Positions 1 to 7,368 of a stretch of DNA of 64,000 nucleotides are shown here, in pieces (the first letter of the stretch is position 1; each line of letters opens with the position of its first letter). The stretch comes from Oscillospiraceae bacterium (lineage in GTDB: Bacteria; Bacillota; Clostridia; Oscillospirales; Ruminococcaceae), in contig JAJQDP010000053.1 of NCBI GenBank assembly GCA_021202155.1, forward strand, positions 62,001-126,000, in the 5' to 3' direction. Under the pieces are notes generated by a model. It was not told where the DNA came from, did no database searches, and worked only from the letters and a program-made list of their open reading frames with translations. A program made the position numbers and the translations under genes.

Positions 1-1213
1 CCAGCTCCTCCGGGATTCCGAGCATACGGTAGCAAAGCCCCGAGTACATATCTACATTTGCGCAGAGAGCCTTCTCCAAGCCGGTTTCGCGGTGGAAAAT
101 CTCCGGCGCAAGCCTTTCGATAGAATTCAAGAGCGAGAACTGAGATTCAAATTCTGTGCCCTTTGCCATCTGGAGAGCTGTTCTCTTGAGTATAACGGCT
201 CTCGGGTCGGAAAGTGTGTAGACAGCGTGACCCATGCCATAGATAAGACCGGTTCTGTCGGAAGCTTCCTTGCGGACAATCTTCGTGAGCATATCCGCAA
301 CCTCGCCGTCATCCGACCAGTTCTTGACGTTTGCCTCGATGTAGTCAAGCTGTTCGAGAACCTTGAGGTTCGCTCCGCCGTGGCGCGGACCCTTGAGAGA
401 TCCGACTGCCGCCGCATATGCGGAATAGGGGTCGGTTCCGGAAGATGTGAGTACTCTACAGGCAAATGTCGAGTTATTACCTCCGCCGTGCTCTGCGTGG
501 AGGAGGAGAATCAGGTCAAGTAGCTTCGCCTCGTCGTATGTATACTGCCTGTCCGGTCTTAAAAGCGAGAGAACAGTTTCTGCGGTGCACTCCTCAGGTC
601 TCACCTGGTGCATATACATGCTTCCGCCATCGAACGCCCTGCGCTTGACCTGGTATGCCGACGTCATGATAACAGGCATCTTCGCCAAAATCGAAAGTGC
701 ACAGTAGAGTTCATCCTCGGGTGTCTTTGCCTCGGGATCTTCCTCGTATGAATAAAGCGCGAGAATCGAACGTGAAATCTTGTTCATGATGTTCTTTGAG
801 GGTGCCTTGAGAATCATATCCTCAAAGAAGCCGGCAGGAAGCTCACGGTTCTGCGCAAGAAGTCTCTGGAAGCCCGCAAGCTCATCAGCAGTCGGAAGCT
901 TTCCCATTATAAGAAGGTATGCGACCTCCTCATAGCCAAATCTGTCTGCGCCCTGGATTCCTGCGACGATGTCCTTGACATTATACCCGCGGTAATAGAG
1001 CTCGCCCTCGATGTTCTGCTTCTCGCCCTCGTTCATGACATAGCCGTGAACGTTACATATATTGGTAAGCCCGGCAAGGACACCGGTGCCGTCGGCGTTG
1101 CGGAGTCCCCTCTTGACGTCGTAGCGGTTATAGTACTTCGGATCTATACGGTTGTTTTCCAAAAATGTCTGTCTGAATCTGTCCCTTGTTGATTCATCTA
1201 TTTTTAACTGCAT
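1..1213 (-). CDS. citrate synthase, C-terminal end cut by the window edge
   Basis: Condenses oxaloacetate and acetyl-CoA to citrate at the entry of the TCA cycle and the glutamate precursor branch. I translated the minus strand from the ATG at 1213; it stays open to base 1, about 404 codons. Family landmarks are LLLHAEHGGGNNST, with the conserved catalytic-region His, and GSLKGPRHGGAN. It is the bacterial type that begins with a YYNRYDVKRGLRN-like segment. GAGGAGAT precedes the ATG. Only the last residues are missing. tRNA-Lys lies upstream in the same orientation. Identification is firm; whether it is a 2-methylcitrate synthase cannot be excluded by eye. Confidence 0.93.
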   Translation of the reverse strand, partial: MQLKIDESTRDRFRQTFLENNRIDPKYYNRYDVKRGLRNADGTGVLAGLTNICNVHGYVMNEGEKQNIEGELYYRGYNVKDIVAGIQGADRFGYEEVAYLLIMGKLPTADELAGFQRLLAQNRELPAGFFEDMILKAPSKNIMNKISRSILALYSYEEDPEAKTPEDELYCALSILAKMPVIMTSAYQVKRRAFDGGSMYMHQVRPEECTAETVLSLLRPDRQYTYDEAKLLDLILLLHAEHGGGNNSTFACRVLTSSGTDPYSAYAAAVGSLKGPRHGGANLKVLEQLDYIEANVKNWSDDGEVADMLTKIVRKEASDRTGLIYGMGHAVYTLSDPRAVILKRTALQMAKGTEFESQFSLLNSIERLAPEIFHRETGLEKALCANVDMYSGLCYRMLGIPEEL

Positions 1214-1481
1214 GATAATCTCCTCTTTCCAAAAATACAAATAAATGGTTCTGATACGTCTGATTCTATCACATTCATGTGTTTACTTCTTGTAATTTTA
1301 GCACATGAAATTTAGAAAGTCAACCAAAATGAAGCTTTTGAAAGCTCAAATATTCATTTTTCGCCCTTTTGCACGGAATACGTGACTTTTTGAGAAGAAA
1401 AATTGAAGGTCTTGACGGGAGGAAAATGCAGATTTTGTTGAAAAAGAGGGGACAAGACAGCATGGATTTGTTGAGAAAAGA
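1214..1481. other. non-coding spacer between citrate synthase and the tRNA-Lys terminator
   Basis: AT-rich, with no convincing gene on either strand; the short open frames here lack ribosome sites. It must hold the citrate synthase promoter. The best -10 on the minus strand is TAGAAT (1262-1267), without a good -35. A small palindrome CACATTCATGTG (1270-1281) lies just upstream of that -10 and could bind a regulator, but this is weak. Confidence 0.4.
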
Positions 1482-1512
1482 AAAAAAGCACCCGGGGTGG
1501 ATGCTTTTTGGG
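1482..1512 (-). terminator. rho-independent terminator of tRNA-Lys
   Basis: On the minus strand AAAAAGCA and TGCTTTTT arms enclose a CC-rich loop and are followed by a T run, directly downstream of the tRNA 3' end. Confidence 0.7.
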
Positions 1513-1517
1513 AGTTA

Positions 1518-1593
1518 TGGTGAGCCATTGGAGAATCGAACTCCAGACCCTTTCATTAAAAGTGAAATGCTCTGCCAGCTGAGCTAATGGCTC
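1518..1593 (-). tRNA. tRNA-Lys (anticodon TTT)
   Basis: The minus strand folds into a cloverleaf: acceptor GAGCCAT paired with ATGGCTC, a D-loop with AGCTCAGCTGGCAGAGC, anticodon loop CTTTTAA (anticodon TTT) and T-loop GTTCGATTC. The CCA end is encoded (TGG at 1518-1520 on the plus strand). Length is 76 nt. Confidence 0.96.
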
Positions 1594-1676
1594 GGTTCAC
1601 AACTACGTTATTATATCAAACACGAGCGCATTTGTCAATATCTAAAATCGAAAATTTCGTAGATGGCGGCTGAAAA

Positions 1677-2603
1677 TCAGAAATTCTTGTTTACGTCCTG
1701 ATAGAGCTCGTTTGAGAGTATCTCCGCATCATCGCCGACGAATGCCTTTGCGGCTTCCTCGTCGCCCTGAAGCTTCCACATGAACCACGCCACAACATAG
1801 CCGTCCTCGGCGGTATTGGTGCTTCCGTGGGCTGTGTCGCATCTTCTCATCATCAGCTTTTCTCCCGAAATCTGATCATAAATGTCGGTCAAGCCCTCCA
1901 AAGTCACAACCCAGTCATCGCCACCGCCTGCTCCCGAAATGAGCATAATCGGCGTTTCAACCAACGAAGCGTCATAAGACCATTCGAGCGCAGTTGCCAC
2001 CGGCTGATTTGTCGGAGAAAGTGCCACGGCGGCTTTGTAGATGTCCTTGTGGTCGGTGTCCGTGATTGCGTTTATAACTCCGACTCCGCCCTGCGAATGA
2101 CCGACAATTCCCACGTTGTCGAAATCGACCTTCTGATAAAATATGCTCGTCTGACCCTCGTCGTCTATGTATTCATTCAGCAACTCCAGATGTCGCACGC
2201 ACATCTCCGCTCCGAACGCATTCCACGAATAGGTTTCCTCTGTCGATATAACGATAAAGCCATAGGAAGCGTAAAACTGCTGTTGTGCCTTTGAGTAAGA
2301 GCCCTTCCAGCCTGTTCCGTTGCAGATGACGATAACGGGATATTTCTTATCGGAGGTTTCGAGCTCCGTAGGATAGCTTATCATATATTTCTCAAAAATC
2401 TGCGTGGTAGCCTGTTCGTAGTAGGACGTTTCGTACGGACCGTCTTCAAGATAGGCGGCTTCAATAACCCCGCCGGTTTCAATGCTGTCACGGTAGTTGT
2501 CTTTCAGAGAGCTGTCCAAGTGGGTAATCCAATAGATGAACACGGCTATCAGGATGATGATTACCAAAACGATGATTCCGATTACTTTCAGTGCTGTTTT
2601 CAT
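1677..2603 (-). CDS. membrane-anchored alpha/beta hydrolase
   Basis: 308 aa. Residues 7-28 form one hydrophobic segment with a short positive N-terminus, so the enzyme is probably an N-terminally anchored extracytoplasmic protein. The nucleophile elbow GHSQGG puts the catalytic Ser near residue 170, and the context resembles the dienelactone-hydrolase/chlorophyllase-like group. An Asp and a late His (DTAHGS) fit the rest of the triad. It is the third gene of a minus-strand operon, 13 bases after the next hydrolase, and the operon diverges from a TetR gene. The substrate is unknown; an ester is likely. Confidence 0.85.
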   Translation of the reverse strand: MKTALKVIGIIVLVIIILIAVFIYWITHLDSSLKDNYRDSIETGGVIEAAYLEDGPYETSYYEQATTQIFEKYMISYPTELETSDKKYPVIVICNGTGWKGSYSKAQQQFYASYGFIVISTEETYSWNAFGAEMCVRHLELLNEYIDDEGQTSIFYQKVDFDNVGIVGHSQGGVGVINAITDTDHKDIYKAAVALSPTNQPVATALEWSYDASLVETPIMLISGAGGGDDWVVTLEGLTDIYDQISGEKLMMRRCDTAHGSTNTAEDGYVVAWFMWKLQGDEEAAKAFVGDDAEILSNELYQDVNKNF

Positions 2604-2616
2604 GAGTTTTCCTCCC

Positions 2617-3594
2617 TTATTCTACTGGCAAATACGTTGCAAGATATTCCTCAACAGTCTGCATGTACTGAACATACAGCTTATTGTCATTCTGCAGAGC
2701 GTGACCGGAGTGCGGGAATTCTATGTATTCATGAGTGATGCCATTTTCTTCGAGGGCATTCACAAGCCACCTGGCTGAATCAAACGGACAGACTTTGTCG
2801 TAAACACCGTAGGCGCAAACAGTGGGGACGGAGTTTTCGGTTACCCACATATAGCCGGAGATGGGCTTGATGATTTCTTCATATTCATCCGTGCCGAGAA
2901 CGTCGACATCTATTTCAGTACCTGCCATCACTCCGAAGAGATACGCCGCCGCTTCGGGGCTCTGGTCGAGCCCGTAACAGCTCCAGTCTTCGGCATAGAA
3001 GCTTGACGGTCCGACTGCCTCAAAGAGCATCGTCACAGGAATCGGGGATTCGTCCGCATCGCGATAGGCATAGAGCATTGCGAGAGTTCCGCCTGCCGAG
3101 CCTCCGCCGATCGCCATTGCGTCAAGATTATAGCCGAGTTCTTTAGCAGCTTCGACAACCGCTGAGATACTGCTTTTTATCTCCATCGACTGAGTATAGA
3201 CACTTGCGTCGGGATGGTCGTCATCGCGAAGAGTGTAGTTGATTCCTGCGGCAACGTAGCCTTTCGAGCAGAGCCATTGGAGCATTTCGGCATCGTCCGA
3301 CTTGTCGCCGGTTGTGAAGCCTCCTGCATGAAGATACACGACCAGACTGTAAGTTTCCTTCGTGTTATCCGCAGGCAGATACAAGTCGAATTTGTTTGCC
3401 TCCCCGTCGCCATAGGACAGGTCGGTATAGACCGTTCCGACTTCATCACTCCATTCTACCGAATACACAACCAATGCCGGAGATGTGTAGGTCATCTTGA
3501 ATATTGCGGAAGCGACGAACGCCGCGACAAACGCCAACACACAAAGCATTACAAAAAGTCCGCTGTGTTTCTTCTCTGATTTTGTAGTGCTCAT
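2617..3594 (-). CDS. membrane-anchored alpha/beta hydrolase of the esterase/lipase (HSL-like) type
   Basis: 325 aa with a membrane segment at about residues 12-32. Residues 89-92 read HAGG, the oxyanion-hole motif written HGGG in hormone-sensitive-lipase-like esterases, and GGGSAGG puts the nucleophile near Ser166. A C-terminal PHSGH supplies the His. The ATG overlaps the TGA of the upstream 46-aa gene, so the two are translationally coupled. With the following hydrolase it forms a pair of surface esterases under one promoter, probably controlled by the adjacent TetR protein. The substrate is not deducible. Confidence 0.87.
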   Translation of the reverse strand: MSTTKSEKKHSGLFVMLCVLAFVAAFVASAIFKMTYTSPALVVYSVEWSDEVGTVYTDLSYGDGEANKFDLYLPADNTKETYSLVVYLHAGGFTTGDKSDDAEMLQWLCSKGYVAAGINYTLRDDDHPDASVYTQSMEIKSSISAVVEAAKELGYNLDAMAIGGGSAGGTLAMLYAYRDADESPIPVTMLFEAVGPSSFYAEDWSCYGLDQSPEAAAYLFGVMAGTEIDVDVLGTDEYEEIIKPISGYMWVTENSVPTVCAYGVYDKVCPFDSARWLVNALEENGITHEYIEFPHSGHALQNDNKLYVQYMQTVEEYLATYLPVE

Positions 3595-3731
3595 AAGAAA
3601 TTACCTCCAAAAAGTGAACCGCCGACCATCAGATTGATGACAGCTCTCACAGCAAGTCTGCCGGTGACCGTTCCAAACAGAACCACTACCACGAGGGATA
3701 CTATTCTGCTCAGGGTGAAAAAGTTTTTCAT
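3591..3731 (-). CDS. small membrane peptide, first gene of the hydrolase operon
   Basis: A 46-codon gene too short for usual ORF calling. It starts MKNFFTLSRIVSLVVVVLFG and ends LFGGNFL, with one hydrophobic stretch over roughly residues 9-36. GGAGGA sits six bases before the ATG, and its TGA overlaps the ATG of the esterase gene in an ATGA junction. The good ribosome site and coupling argue it is translated. It may be a leader peptide that sets translation of the esterase, or a small membrane partner. I recognise no family. Confidence 0.6.
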   Translation of the reverse strand: MKNFFTLSRIVSLVVVVLFGTVTGRLAVRAVINLMVGGSLFGGNFL

Positions 3732-3788
3732 AATGATTCCTCCGCTCTTGACAATTACACACAGTTGGTGTAAAATACTGATGTAGCA

Positions 3789-3817
3789 ATTGTACCATCA
3801 CTTGCTTTTAAAGTCAA
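3789..3817 (-). promoter_or_regulatory. sigma-A promoter of the hydrolase operon, overlapping a candidate TetR site
   Basis: The minus strand reads TTGACT (3817-3812), a 17-bp spacer, then TACAAT (3794-3789). The -10 lies inside the 12-bp word ATTGTACCATCA (3789-3800), which recurs exactly at 3850-3861 over the start codon of the TetR gene. Confidence 0.75.
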
Positions 3818-3860
3818 TAATTCGATCGAAAATGGCGCAAATAAAGGAGATTGTACCATC

Positions 3861-4373
3861 ATGAGGATGAATAACACAGACAGAAACACCTATGTCAAGG
3901 TTCAGATTCTGAACGCAACAGTTAGCCTTTTGGCTGAGCGTGATTTTGAAGAGATTTCGGTCTCGGAGATTACCGAGCGGGCGCAGGTCAGCCGGAACTC
4001 GTTCTACAGAAATTACGAGAGCAAGGAGGATATACTCCTGCAACATGTCCGCCGGCTTCTTGGCGACTGGCGCAAGGACAATGACGCGGCTGTTTCCGGC
4101 TCTAATGCCGAAATGTTTGGAAGCCTGTTTCAGCATCTGAGCGATAACCGGGAGTTTTATATGCTCCTGCGGAAGCGAAACCTCTTCCACCTCTTTCTTG
4201 ACGTCCTCCTGGAGCAGTCGGGTCCGAAGCCGGAAATGGACAACACCTGGGCATACATCACCGCGTTCATCGTCCACGGTACCTATGGGTGGATTGAGGA
4301 ATGGGTAAACCGTGGAATGCAGGATTCAGGCGAAGAGATTACAGGGTTTCTTACGAGGTATGGAATGAAATAG
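3861..4373 (+). CDS. TetR/AcrR-family transcriptional regulator
   Basis: 170 aa. The N-terminal half carries the TetR helix-turn-helix (ISVSEITERAQVSRNSFYRN, about residues 31-50), and the rest is a helical ligand-binding and dimerisation domain. GGAG lies ten bases before the ATG at 3861. An in-frame ATG at 3867 is an alternative start. It diverges from the two-hydrolase operon, and a 12-bp direct repeat marks both promoter regions, so it probably represses both. The inducer is unknown. Confidence 0.9.
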   Translation: MRMNNTDRNTYVKVQILNATVSLLAERDFEEISVSEITERAQVSRNSFYRNYESKEDILLQHVRRLLGDWRKDNDAAVSGSNAEMFGSLFQHLSDNREFYMLLRKRNLFHLFLDVLLEQSGPKPEMDNTWAYITAFIVHGTYGWIEEWVNRGMQDSGEEITGFLTRYGMK

Positions 4374-4379
4374 GCGTGA

Positions 4380-4411
4380 AAAATGCACCCGACCAGAGTC
4401 AGGTGCTTTTT
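4380..4411. terminator. bidirectional terminator between tetR-type gene and DUF4097 gene
   Basis: GCACC (4385-4389) pairs with GGTGC (4402-4406), with an inner GAC/GTC pairing. It is flanked by an A run on the left and a T run on the right, so it can serve both converging genes. Confidence 0.75.
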
Positions 4412-4423
4412 CGTGCCCGGATT

Positions 4424-5152
4424 CTATTCAATTTCCAGCTTGATCTCCCCTGTGACAGTAGTCGCTTTGCATATTCCGCCGGAGGTGGTCTGGGGAATTG
4501 AGATATTGCCGAGGTTCGTGCTCGCTACAAAAATCTTTTCGGTGAGAACCGTGCCGATGATGCTTCCTGTCGTGGTTTCGAGGTACATCTCTCCAGCATC
4601 GCAGGCTTTGAGGCTTATACTGCCGGTGGTTACGGTTGCGGAGAGAATGTCGCTTGCGATGACGTCTTCAAGATAGATTTCGCCGGTTATCACTTCAAGC
4701 GAGACGGTTTCAAAGTCGATGTCGCTCAGGTTGATCATTCTCGTCGTCACGCTTGCGGAGAGCGAGGCGTAGGTGTCTTTAGGAAGATAAATCGTTACCG
4801 ACTGCTCGTCGGAAAAGATGCCAATATAATTGTACCACTTGCGGATGTTGACTGTTTCGATGGAAAGCGTGCCATTCTCGACCTTGACGGTGTTGGTGAG
4901 GGTGTCGTCCTCGTAGCAGACCACACGGCAGACGTCGTCATCCGACGGAAGAATTGTCACTCCGGCGACTTCGGTGTCGATGGAAATGCTGTCGAAATCG
5001 TCCGCAAATTCGTAAGTATTGGTGTGGAAAAACCACGTTTCAAGCTTTGAGGCGTCGAAGCCGACCGCCGCCAGTGCCCCTACAAAAATCACTGCTCCGA
5101 CTACAACAAGAATCACTGCGGCTATAATCCACTTTTTAGTTCTGCTCATCAT
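4424..5152 (-). CDS. DUF4097-family beta-strand repeat membrane protein
   Basis: 242 aa. One membrane segment lies near residues 9-32 and the rest is strand-rich with the repeated pattern typical of DUF4097 (LiaG/adhesin-like) proteins, such as DSISIDTEVAGVTILPSDD. It is the last gene of a PadR-DUF1700-DUF4097 operon, a common Gram-positive cell-envelope module. Its start overlaps the previous stop by four bases. The role is inferred to be envelope-stress related; the biochemical activity is unknown. Confidence 0.85.
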   Translation of the reverse strand: MMSRTKKWIIAAVILVVVGAVIFVGALAAVGFDASKLETWFFHTNTYEFADDFDSISIDTEVAGVTILPSDDDVCRVVCYEDDTLTNTVKVENGTLSIETVNIRKWYNYIGIFSDEQSVTIYLPKDTYASLSASVTTRMINLSDIDFETVSLEVITGEIYLEDVIASDILSATVTTGSISLKACDAGEMYLETTTGSIIGTVLTEKIFVASTNLGNISIPQTTSGGICKATTVTGEIKLEIE

Positions 5153-5754
5153 ACTGTTTCCTTTCTTATCAGACCCGATTTGATTTTAAGAAATACCCAT
5201 TTCGTTGCCCCGATGATGCCTTTGGTTATCCACAGGCAAATCAAGAAGCCGAGAATAGTTACGCCCACAAAGGCGATTCCCACGCCGAGCATGGCGATTC
5301 CGGAGACCACTTTTCCCATTGCCGAGAAGACGAAGAGCGAGAATATTCCGCTGACTGCGACCACTGCGAACGAGAAATCCACCGCCCAGACGGCGACAAT
5401 CACGCTCCAGATTGATACATATACGGAGATTACTGCCGCAAAAACTGCCACAAGAAGCGAAATCCAAAGTGGAGAGCCGAGAATTATCAAAAGGATTTCC
5501 CCGACGCGAAGTGCCCGGTTGCGCTTCACCTTTTCCCTGACGATAGCCGTCAGCGGAACTTCCGAGAGAATCTGAGAGACGATTTCGTCAACCGTGCCGA
5601 GCTCCGCAACTGCCTGCTCTTCAGAAAGCCCCTCCTCAATCCGGTCGTCAATCATCTCGCTGTAGAAGCTCAAACGCTCGTTCGCATCGACCTGAGGAAT
5701 CCCCGAAAGCCGGCGGCGCAGGTTCTCCAAAAATTCATTTTTCACCATTTTCAT
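5149..5754 (-). CDS. DUF1700-family membrane protein
   Basis: 201 aa. The N-terminal about 80 residues match the DUF1700 pattern (LRRRLSGIPQVDANERLSFY, then DRIEEGLSEEQAVAELGTVD). Three or four hydrophobic segments follow from about residue 85. The first ATG overlaps the end of the PadR gene by 20 bases, and an ATG two codons later (5748) is also possible. In such operons DUF1700 proteins pair with PadR and DUF4097 proteins; the molecular function is not established. Confidence 0.85.
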   Translation of the reverse strand: MKMVKNEFLENLRRRLSGIPQVDANERLSFYSEMIDDRIEEGLSEEQAVAELGTVDEIVSQILSEVPLTAIVREKVKRNRALRVGEILLIILGSPLWISLLVAVFAAVISVYVSIWSVIVAVWAVDFSFAVVAVSGIFSLFVFSAMGKVVSGIAMLGVGIAFVGVTILGFLICLWITKGIIGATKWVFLKIKSGLIRKETV

Positions 5755-6061
5755 TATCCTCCTTGGTTATAAATCGGTAGATTGCGAAAATTTCTCCCCA
5801 CTCGACTTTGAACTCCTCGATGCGTTTAAGCCCCGCTTCGGTGATGTGGTAGTACTTGCGGAGCCTGCCGTCGTGCTCGACGTTCCTGACCGTCAGCATT
5901 CCCGCCGACTCAAGCCGCTTGAGAATGGTGTAGAGAGTGGACTCGGACAGCCTGATGTACGGCGTGAGGTCCTTGATAATTTTGTAACCATAGGAATCCT
6001 CGCCCTTGATAGCCGCCAGCACGCAGACGTCTAAAAGCCCTCGTTTTAACTGTGTGTCCAT
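5735..6061 (-). CDS. PadR-family transcriptional regulator
   Basis: 108 aa, the normal length of the short PadR subfamily. The winged-helix signature is present: KRGLLDVCVLAAIKGEDSYG, then the recognition-helix region LSESTLYTILKRLESAGML and the wing GRLRKYYHITEAG. GGAGGTGCTCCT precedes the ATG at 6061. It heads the operon with the two envelope proteins and most likely represses it. Confidence 0.94.
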   Translation of the reverse strand: MDTQLKRGLLDVCVLAAIKGEDSYGYKIIKDLTPYIRLSESTLYTILKRLESAGMLTVRNVEHDGRLRKYYHITEAGLKRIEEFKVEWGEIFAIYRFITKEDNENGEK

Positions 6062-6291
6062 AGGAGCACCTCCTTTTGAATACCTCCTGTTATGCTATAC
6101 ATCATATTACGAAGTATTGAAGTTGTCAAGAGGGAAAATGAAAAAACGGCAAAAATTTTTTCCGCCGATGGGTTCTGTGCAGGGTGCGTGTTAAGAGAAG
6201 TGTTAGAAACTTTACCGTGTTAAAAAAATCAAAAGTAAAAGAATCCCCCGACTGCCTTCAATCAAGAAAGCAATCGGGGATTCTTCATCAC
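6062..6291. other. convergent-free spacer with terminator between PadR operon and iclR-type gene
   Basis: Holds the promoter of the PadR operon, not clearly resolved (a possible -10 lies near 6110). At 6236-6288 there is a hairpin with 12-bp arms: GAATCCCCCGA pairs with TCGGGGATTC across a loop of about 22 nt. No gene is seen. Confidence 0.5.
6236..6288 (-). terminator. terminator of the IclR-family gene
   Basis: Long perfect arms AAGAATCCCCCGA and TCGGGGATTCTT lie immediately after the stop codon of the IclR gene. Confidence 0.7.
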
Positions 6292-7071
6292 TTACTTTTC
6301 CGCAGGATTCCCGACACGGTGTCCCATCTGCTTCGAGATTGCGTTGGCTGTTTCCCTGAGTTCAGGCAAAAAGATGTCCTTTTGCGCTATGATCTTCTGG
6401 GCGATGGCAACCGTCCCGATTGCACCTACCGGCTCTCCCGAATAATCAAATACGGGACAGGCAACACTGCCGAAGCCGGTGAAACGGTCGTCAACATCGG
6501 TTCCATATCCGCACTCCCGTACTTCATCCAGCATTCTGCGGCATTCATCCGCATTCAGGATAGAATGGTCGGAGTATTTTTTATAGGTATAACCCTTAAT
6601 CAGCGCTTCCCTTTTTTCTTCGGGAAGATAAGCAAGAATTGCCTGACCCATTGCGCTCGCATAGGCGGGAGCGTTGCTACCAATCCGGGCGGTAACCTGA
6701 ATATCATAGGGGGATTCTTCCTTGCAGATTGTTACCACACGGTCTCTGTTCAGGGTACCCATGTGAATGGTCATCTTGGTGCTGTAGGCAAGCTTCTGAA
6801 GAAGCGGTCTTGCCACAGTGACGAGATCCTGCCTCATCTCAACCAACATTCCGTAATAGAAGAATTTGTAGCCGAGACGATACCTCGGACCGTCGATTTT
6901 CTCTATATATCCGTTCTTTTCAAGAGTGCAGAGTATTCGGAACAGGCTGGATTTGCCCTGACCGGTCTGCCGTTGTAGCTCGGCAAGCGAAAGGCTTTTG
7001 TAATGGCTCAATGTGTCCATAACGGCAAGCGAGTTGGTAACTGTGCTTAACTGATAAGGGTCTTTTTCCAT
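6292..7071 (-). CDS. IclR-family transcriptional regulator
   Basis: 259 aa, the usual IclR length. The N-terminal winged helix (LSLAELQRQTGQGKSSLFRI, about residues 33-52) is followed by the effector-binding domain with ARIGSNAPAYASAMGQAILA, a family hallmark. It diverges from the acyltransferase/CoA-transferase/UbiD set and is its likely regulator. IclR proteins often sense aromatic or short organic acids, which fits a decarboxylase cluster, but the ligand is inference. Confidence 0.93.
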   Translation of the reverse strand: MEKDPYQLSTVTNSLAVMDTLSHYKSLSLAELQRQTGQGKSSLFRILCTLEKNGYIEKIDGPRYRLGYKFFYYGMLVEMRQDLVTVARPLLQKLAYSTKMTIHMGTLNRDRVVTICKEESPYDIQVTARIGSNAPAYASAMGQAILAYLPEEKREALIKGYTYKKYSDHSILNADECRRMLDEVRECGYGTDVDDRFTGFGSVACPVFDYSGEPVGAIGTVAIAQKIIAQKDIFLPELRETANAISKQMGHRVGNPAEK

Positions 7072-7128
7072 GATATTCTGTACTCCTTTAAGTAGGTATC
7101 AGCCTGTCTGTTTATAGTCGTGCTTTTC

Positions 7129-7158
7129 ATTATAGCATAAGCTTAGGACATTATTCAA
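7129..7158 (-). promoter_or_regulatory. sigma-A promoter of the IclR-family gene
   Basis: On the minus strand TTGAAT (7158-7153), an 18-bp spacer and TATAAT (7134-7129). Just upstream lies an inverted repeat ATTTCG-N10-CGAAAT (7164-7185) that may be an operator. Confidence 0.7.
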
Positions 7159-7280
7159 CAATAATTTCGCTATCCGAAACGAAATCTATATGAAATTTGT
7201 GATGTTTTGTTGAAATTCTACATAAGTGAAACTATTGTCGGCGTGTGATTTGTGCAAAAGGGAGAAATAGAATTGCACTC

Positions 7281-7334
7281 TTTACAAAAATTTTTGCATC
7301 TGTTATAATTTCATATAGAGAAATTGCATTTCTC
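7281..7334 (+). promoter_or_regulatory. promoter plus palindromic operator of the acyltransferase/decarboxylase cluster
   Basis: TTTACA (7281-7286), a 17-bp spacer and TATAAT (7304-7309). The predicted start site falls in a 17-bp palindrome GAGAAAT-TGC-ATTTCTC (7318-7334). That position is typical of a repressor site; the neighbouring IclR protein is the obvious candidate. Confidence 0.72.
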
Positions 7335-7368
7335 ATATAAAAACACTATACCTTAAGGGGGTAAAAGT

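Noticed and set aside
6184-6978. 264-aa open frame on the plus strand
   Set aside because: Antisense to the well-supported IclR gene, starting in its terminator region; no family resemblance.
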